Source of the DNA: Clostridia bacterium
GTDB taxonomy: Bacteria > Bacillota > Clostridia > Oscillospirales > CAG-382
Length of the DNA: 8,962 bases
Direction of reading: 5' to 3'
NCBI GenBank assembly: GCA_900757905.1
Contig: CAAEPN010000153.1
Location: 1-8,962 of the forward strand
Below the pieces are notes generated by a model. The model was not told where the DNA came from, did no database searches, and saw only the letters and a list, made by a program, of their open reading frames with translations. Positions 5,719 through 8,962 of this stretch are shown piece after piece (the first letter of the stretch is position 1; each line of letters starts with the position of its first letter). The position numbers and the translations under genes were made by a program.

Positions 5719-6570
5719 ATGGAAAAGCAGTTTGTTTTAACCGGCTTCGCGGATGAAATATCCGCCGATACCACCGCACAGTTAGAGGGACTTAAAAAGC
5801 TCGGCGTCACGCATATCGAACCGCGCAACATCGACGGCAAGAACATCATTAAGCTGACTGACGAGGAAGTCGCCGCTTTCAAGGCAAAATTGGAAAAGTA
5901 CGGCATTTCGGTCTCCTCGATCGGCTCGCCGCTCGGCAAGATCAAAATTACTGACGATTTTGACGCGCATTTTGAAGAATTCAAGCGCACAGTCGAGATC
6001 GCAAAAATGTTGGATACCAAATATATCCGCATGTTCAGCTTTTTTGTAGACGAAAAAGAAGCCGACCAAAAGACGGACGAAGTCATCGAAAAGCTTTCCA
6101 AAATGGTGGCTTACGCCGAAAAACACGATGTCATTCTGCTTCATGAGAACGAAAAAGGCATTTACGGCAACATCGCAAGACGCTGTAAGGTGCTTTTTGA
6201 CCGTATTGTTTCGCCGAACTTCAAGGCAGTGTTCGATTTTTCCAACTTTGTCGAGTGCGCCCAGGATACGCTCGAAGCCTACGATATGCTTAAAGAGCAT
6301 ATCGTATACGTCCACATCAAGGATTGCAAAAACGGCGGCGGAGTCGTTCCGGCCGGCTACGGCGACGGTCACCTGAAAGAGATCTTAGGCGACCTCTATC
6401 AAAACGGCTATCATGGATTCTTAAGCCTTGAGCCGCACCTCGGCGGCTTCACGCTTCCGGAGGAAAAGACCTGCGGCGAGCTTGTCATGAGCTTTGACGA
6501 CGGCGCTCCGCGTAAGTTCGCCTTTGCACATAAGGCGCTCACCGACTTGCTTAGCGATATCGAAAAGTAA
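5719..6570 (+). CDS. Sugar phosphate isomerase/epimerase family protein (xylose isomerase-like TIM barrel)
   Basis: The 283-residue protein fits the AP-endonuclease-2/xylose-isomerase-like TIM barrel superfamily in length and motif order. It starts with a strand carrying GFADEIS and has the series of metal-ligand type residues at strand ends: HENEKGIYG (142-150, E143 or E145), FDFSNF with D173, YVHIKD with H199, and LSLEPHL with E238. Such enzymes isomerise or epimerise free or phosphorylated sugars, inositols or related compounds using a divalent metal; the substrate cannot be told from this sequence. The protein is cytoplasmic, with no signal peptide. AAGGGGAG (5702-5709) supports ATG 5719. 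With only 25 bases after obgE and a strong terminator behind it, it is probably co-transcribed with obgE, though there is no known functional link. An endonuclease IV role is unlikely because the full set of zinc ligands of that enzyme is not seen. Confidence 0.85.
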   Translation: MEKQFVLTGFADEISADTTAQLEGLKKLGVTHIEPRNIDGKNIIKLTDEEVAAFKAKLEKYGISVSSIGSPLGKIKITDDFDAHFEEFKRTVEIAKMLDTKYIRMFSFFVDEKEADQKTDEVIEKLSKMVAYAEKHDVILLHENEKGIYGNIARRCKVLFDRIVSPNFKAVFDFSNFVECAQDTLEAYDMLKEHIVYVHIKDCKNGGGVVPAGYGDGHLKEILGDLYQNGYHGFLSLEPHLGGFTLPEEKTCGELVMSFDDGAPRKFAFAHKALTDLLSDIEK

Positions 6571-6580
6571 TAAAACACAT

Positions 6581-6619
6581 AAAAAGGTCTGCGAAACCCG
6601 TTTTTCGCAGACCTTTTTT
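6581..6619 (+). terminator. Strong intrinsic terminator after the isomerase-like gene
   Basis: A perfect 16-bp stem, AAAAAGGTCTGCGAAA (6581-6596) with TTTCGCAGACCTTTTT (6603-6618), encloses a 6-base loop, and the run of T reaches 6619. The A-run on the left arm would also allow it to work on the minus strand, but no gene on that side needs it. It closes the obgE transcription unit. Confidence 0.95.
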
Positions 6620-6669
6620 GTGAAATTTTTAATTTTTACCGAAAAATAACAAAACAACAACTTTTTCTA

Positions 6670-6698
6670 TTGATTTGTGCAAAAAACGATGATATAAT
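6670..6698 (+). promoter_or_regulatory. Predicted sigma-A promoter of cvpA-pgsA-clp
   Basis: TTGATT (6670-6675) and a perfect TATAAT (6693-6698) are 17 bases apart. A second perfect TATAAT lies at 6701-6706 but has no good -35 box at the right distance. The start point would be near 6705, leaving a leader of about 95 bases before ATG 6801. The leader contains a 5-bp hairpin, CCGGC (6757-6761) with GCCGG (6770-6774); I recognise no riboswitch in it. Confidence 0.75.
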
Positions 6699-6800
6699 GT
6701 TATAATATCAAAGGTTTATCTTCATATAGATTTATAGAGATACATGCGGCAGAGCGCCGGCATCGGAAAGCCGGAAAGAGCTCGCCCGAAAGGATACAAA

Positions 6801-7517
6801 ATGTGGTTATTGCTTGATGCGGTCATTGCCGTTATTTTCGTTTTTTTCGCCGTAAGCGGCACAAAGCGCGGTCTTATCAAATCGGTCTGCGGTGTGTTTA
6901 TCACCGTAGCCGCCGTACTTATTGCCATCAATTTCCATGCGTCGGTAGCGGAATTCTTCCGCACGACGGTGGTCTATCGGCAGTTGACCGACAATTTGAA
7001 CGAAAAAGTTGAAGAATACGTAGCAAATTCCCTCGATTCGGAAAAGCTCGGCACACTTCTTGACGACGCGCCGACCGGCATCACGGCTCTGTTAAAGGGC
7101 TTCGGCACGGATACGGACGCAGTCAAGGAAAAATACGAAAGCCTTGTGCAGAGCGGTGAAACGCAGATTGCCGCCAAGCTTTCCGACTACATCGTCGAGC
7201 CGGCTGCCGAAACGCTTTCGAACGCGCTAGCCATGCTTGCCGTCTTTGTAGCAGCTATCTTGCTTCTCAATCTTGCGGTATTCTTGCTTGACCTTGTGTT
7301 TAAGCTGCCGGTTCTTCATTTTGCCAACAAATTCGGCGGATTTTTGTTCGGCCTTGCCGCCGGTCTTTTAGCGGTCTTTGTGTTCTGCACGGTGGTGAAT
7401 ATCGCGCTGCCGTATCTGCCGGGCGCAGGCATTTCCATTGATAAGGACAGCGCTTCAAACGCCATTTTGTTTGCAAAGCTGTCTGAGATCAATCCGCTTT
7501 CCTTCCTTTACCGGTAA
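6801..7517 (+). CDS. CvpA family membrane protein
   Basis: The 238-residue protein has the CvpA layout: two N-terminal helices (about residues 3-20 and 27-45) joined by SGTKRGLIKSVCG, the most conserved family segment, then a soluble region (about 50-137), then two more helices (about 141-168 and 180-204) joined by a short loop, and the ending PYLPGAG. CvpA was named for colicin V production in Escherichia coli; its molecular role remains unclear, with proposed links to envelope integrity. The inserted soluble region between the helix pairs makes it longer than the roughly 160-residue E. coli protein, as is common in Firmicutes. AAAGGA (6789-6794) supports ATG 6801 (MWLLLDAVIA); an in-frame ATG at 6744 has no ribosome binding site and would add 19 polar residues before the first helix. 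It is the first gene after a new promoter, 55 bases ahead of pgsA. Confidence 0.85.
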   Translation: MWLLLDAVIAVIFVFFAVSGTKRGLIKSVCGVFITVAAVLIAINFHASVAEFFRTTVVYRQLTDNLNEKVEEYVANSLDSEKLGTLLDDAPTGITALLKGFGTDTDAVKEKYESLVQSGETQIAAKLSDYIVEPAAETLSNALAMLAVFVAAILLLNLAVFLLDLVFKLPVLHFANKFGGFLFGLAAGLLAVFVFCTVVNIALPYLPGAGISIDKDSASNAILFAKLSEINPLSFLYR

Positions 7518-7560
7518 TTCCCGCAAAGATCCAATTACCGTGCGCCCATAAACGCGCGGT
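7512..7560 (+). promoter_or_regulatory. Two mutually exclusive hairpins in the cvpA-pgsA junction
   Basis: Hairpin A is a perfect 8-bp stem, CGGTAATT (7512-7519) with AATTACCG (7533-7540), and includes the cvpA stop codon (7515-7517). Hairpin B is an 8-bp stem with one G-U pair, ACCGTGCG (7537-7544) with CGCGCGGT (7553-7560), ending two bases before the pgsA ribosome binding site GGAGG (7563-7567). Both need bases 7537-7540, so they cannot coexist. A ribosome finishing cvpA would cover the left arm of A and so favour B. A translational switch or coupling device is inference. Confidence 0.45.
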
Positions 7561-7572
7561 TCGGAGGTTTTT

Positions 7573-8157
7573 ATGTCTGTTAAGTATCTGCCAAACATTT
7601 TATCTTCGGTGCGCTTATGCATGGTGCCGCTGTTTGTGTTCCTGTTTCTTGAAGGGAACATTATTCCGGCAGTCATCGTCTTTATCCTTGCAGGGGCGAC
7701 CGATGTACTCGACGGGTATATCGCGCGGCACTTTAACTGTACCTCGACCCTCGGGAAGGTGCTTGACCCGTTAGCCGATAAATTTCTTCAGCTCTCCGCG
7801 TTTCTCTGCCTGTGGTATCGGGATTATATCCCGTTCTGGATGCCGCTCATCTATTTTGCCAAAGAGCTTGCGACGGCTCTCGGTGCGCTGTTTATCTTCC
7901 GAAAGACCAAGTTCGTCGTCAAATCCAACTTTTTCGGAAAACTTGCGACCGTGCTTGTGTTTGGCGCGGTATTTGTCATTTCGCTGTTTTCCGAGCAGAT
8001 CGGCGCATTCGGCGTAGACCTCATCTGCATTCTTGTCGTACTGTATTTTGTGTTTTCCTGCGGCGTGTACTGCGGCGAGGACCTTATTAAAATGATTCGT
8101 TCGGTGTCAGGCGGCAAAAAAGAGCCGTGCGCAAACCAAACCGAAAAACAAAAATAA
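7573..8157 (+). CDS. pgsA: CDP-diacylglycerol--glycerol-3-phosphate 3-phosphatidyltransferase (PgsA)
   Basis: The 194-residue membrane protein carries the complete CDP-alcohol phosphatidyltransferase signature D-x2-D-G-x2-A-R-x8-G-x3-D-x3-D: D44, D47, G48, A51, R52, G61, D65, D69. The aspartates bind two metal ions and D69 is the catalytic base in solved family members. Hydrophobic helices lie about at residues 10-27, 30-45, 72-100, 124-139 and 145-165. The N-terminal LPNILSSVRLCMVP matches the NxLTxxR start typical of PgsA. PgsA makes phosphatidylglycerophosphate, the first committed step to phosphatidylglycerol and cardiolipin, at the cytoplasmic face of the membrane. The length fits PgsA; other family members such as cardiolipin or phosphatidylserine synthases share the signature, so the substrate is inferred. 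GGAGG (7563-7567) supports ATG 7573. It lies 55 bases after cvpA and 45 before the clp gene. Confidence 0.88.
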   Translation: MSVKYLPNILSSVRLCMVPLFVFLFLEGNIIPAVIVFILAGATDVLDGYIARHFNCTSTLGKVLDPLADKFLQLSAFLCLWYRDYIPFWMPLIYFAKELATALGALFIFRKTKFVVKSNFFGKLATVLVFGAVFVISLFSEQIGAFGVDLICILVVLYFVFSCGVYCGEDLIKMIRSVSGGKKEPCANQTEKQK

Positions 8158-8166
8158 ACTATCCGA

Positions 8167-8186
8167 TTTGCGCCTTTTGGCGCGAA
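8167..8186 (+). promoter_or_regulatory. Compact GC-rich hairpin just upstream of the clp ribosome binding site
   Basis: TTTGCGCC (8167-8174) pairs with GGCGCGAA (8179-8186), with one G-U pair, around a TTTT loop. It ends five bases before GAGG (8192-8195), the clp ribosome binding site. No run of T follows, so it is unlikely to be an intrinsic terminator. No CtsR-type direct repeat or CIRCE-type inverted repeat was seen in the short gap. Confidence 0.4.
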
Positions 8187-8202
8187 CCGACGAGGAAACA
8201 AT

Positions 8203-8962
8203 ATGTCAACTCTTTGCTGTAAATGTAAAAAAAGACCGGCTATGGTCTTTCTTCAAAAATTCGACCCGACCGGAAAAGAGCCTACGCAATCCGAAGGCTA
8301 TTGCCTGATCTGCGCAAAGCAGCTCGGAATCGGTCCGGTCAGCGATATGCTTGAAAAAATGGGTATCGACGATGACCAGCTCGAAAACATGAGCGACGAG
8401 CTGTCGGGCCTTATGGAAAACGGCGGTTTCTTTCCGGGCATGCCGATGGACGCTGTAAACCCCGACGACCCGGAAAATCCCGACGGCGATTCCGGCGACA
8501 ACGATACCGACTCCACCGACGATCCCGACGAGAGCGAAACGCGCACTCCTTCGGTCAATCTCGGCTCGATCTTCGGAAATCTCGGCAATTTCGGCGCGAA
8601 CCGTCAGAAAACCGCCAAGGATTCCAAAAAGAAAGCTTCCAAAGGCCGGAAAAATCTCGATATGTTTTCGCTCAACCTCACCGAAAAGGCAAAGCGCGGC
8701 GAGCTTGACCGCGTCATCGGCCGCGACAGAGAGCTTGAACGCACCATTCAGATCCTTTGCCGCCGTCAGAAGAATAATCCTTGCCTTATCGGCGAACCCG
8801 GCGTCGGCAAGACCGCTATCGCCGAGGCGCTTGCGCAGAAAATTGCAGCGGGCGATGTGCCGTTAAAGCTAAGGGACTTTGAGGTGTGCCTTCTCGACAT
8901 GACTGCCATGGTGGCCGGAACACAGTTCCGCGGCCAGTTTGAAAACCGCATGAAAGGTCTTA
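8203..8962 (+). CDS. ClpE/ClpC-like Hsp100 ATPase with N-terminal zinc finger (partial, cut by the right edge)
   Basis: The frame is open from ATG 8203 to the window end (253 codons). Residues 5-37 form a four-cysteine zinc finger, C5-x2-C8 and C34-x2-C37 (C6 is an extra cysteine), in place of the double Clp-N repeat of ClpC; this is the layout of ClpE. Residues 83-112 are acidic (14 of 30 are D or E) and 134-150 basic (9 of 17 are K or R), forming an unstructured linker. The first AAA+ module starts near 152 (FSLNLTEKAKRGELDRVIGRD) with Walker A GEPGVGKT (197-204); the following TQFRGQFENRMK matches the Clp pore-loop region. Such hexameric unfoldases feed proteins to ClpP. The middle domain, second AAA+ module and ClpP-binding loop lie outside. 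GAGG at 8192-8195 supports the start. A ClpC name in databases is equally possible. Confidence 0.88.
   Translation, partial: MSTLCCKCKKRPAMVFLQKFDPTGKEPTQSEGYCLICAKQLGIGPVSDMLEKMGIDDDQLENMSDELSGLMENGGFFPGMPMDAVNPDDPENPDGDSGDNDTDSTDDPDESETRTPSVNLGSIFGNLGNFGANRQKTAKDSKKKASKGRKNLDMFSLNLTEKAKRGELDRVIGRDRELERTIQILCRRQKNNPCLIGEPGVGKTAIAEALAQKIAAGDVPLKLRDFEVCLLDMTAMVAGTQFRGQFENRMKGL

Noticed and set aside
5376..6101. A 241-codon minus-strand open frame across the obgE and isomerase-like genes
   Set aside because: Both plus-strand genes are clear, the frame spans two of them, and no minus-strand promoter or ribosome binding site is visible.
5782..6372. A 196-codon minus-strand open frame inside the isomerase-like gene
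   Set aside because: It is antisense to conserved metal-ligand motifs and matches no family I recognise.
6706..6800. Riboswitch in the cvpA leader
   Set aside because: Only one 5-bp hairpin can be seen and the sequence lacks the core of any riboswitch class I know.

Overview
The window looks like chromosomal DNA of a low-to-mid-GC Firmicute, most likely an uncultured gut-type Clostridia. The evidence is the L21-Prp-L27 gene trio with an L27 that starts with a Prp-cleavable extension, strong AGGAGG-type ribosome binding sites, near-consensus sigma-A promoters, a ClpE/ClpC-like unfoldase and a small Gram-positive type PgsA. No mobile element, tRNA, rRNA or CRISPR array was found. The window is mainly housekeeping, with a small carbohydrate locus at the left.

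Left part (1-3132). The 5' end of an MgtC/SapB family membrane protein gene runs off the left edge on the minus strand, behind its own promoter. Next, also on the minus strand, is an AraC-family regulator. It is divergent from a GH127 (DUF1680) beta-L-arabinofuranosidase-type glycosidase, and the two promoters overlap at their -10 boxes, so the pair is probably one regulated sugar-use unit. The GH127 protein has no signal peptide and no transporter lies beside it, so it probably works on small imported arabinosides in the cytoplasm.

Middle (3133-6619). A consensus promoter and a structured leader precede rplU (L21), prp (the cysteine protease that trims L27) and rpmA (L27), which end at a strong intrinsic terminator. 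obgE (ribosome-assembly GTPase) follows with no recognisable promoter of its own, so it is probably reached by readthrough. A TIM-barrel sugar phosphate isomerase/epimerase-like gene sits 25 bp after obgE and is closed by a second strong terminator.

Right part (6620-8962). A new promoter drives a CvpA-family membrane protein, then pgsA (phosphatidylglycerophosphate synthase), then a Clp/Hsp100 ATPase with an N-terminal four-cysteine zinc finger, cut by the right edge. The cvpA-pgsA junction can form two mutually exclusive hairpins, and another hairpin lies just before the clp ribosome binding site.

No clearly new multi-gene system is visible. The points most worth a second look are regulatory: the 11-bp-phased GTAAA repeats upstream of the mgtC-like gene, the overlapping divergent promoters, the rplU leader, the competing hairpins before pgsA, and the charge-segregated linker of the Clp protein.
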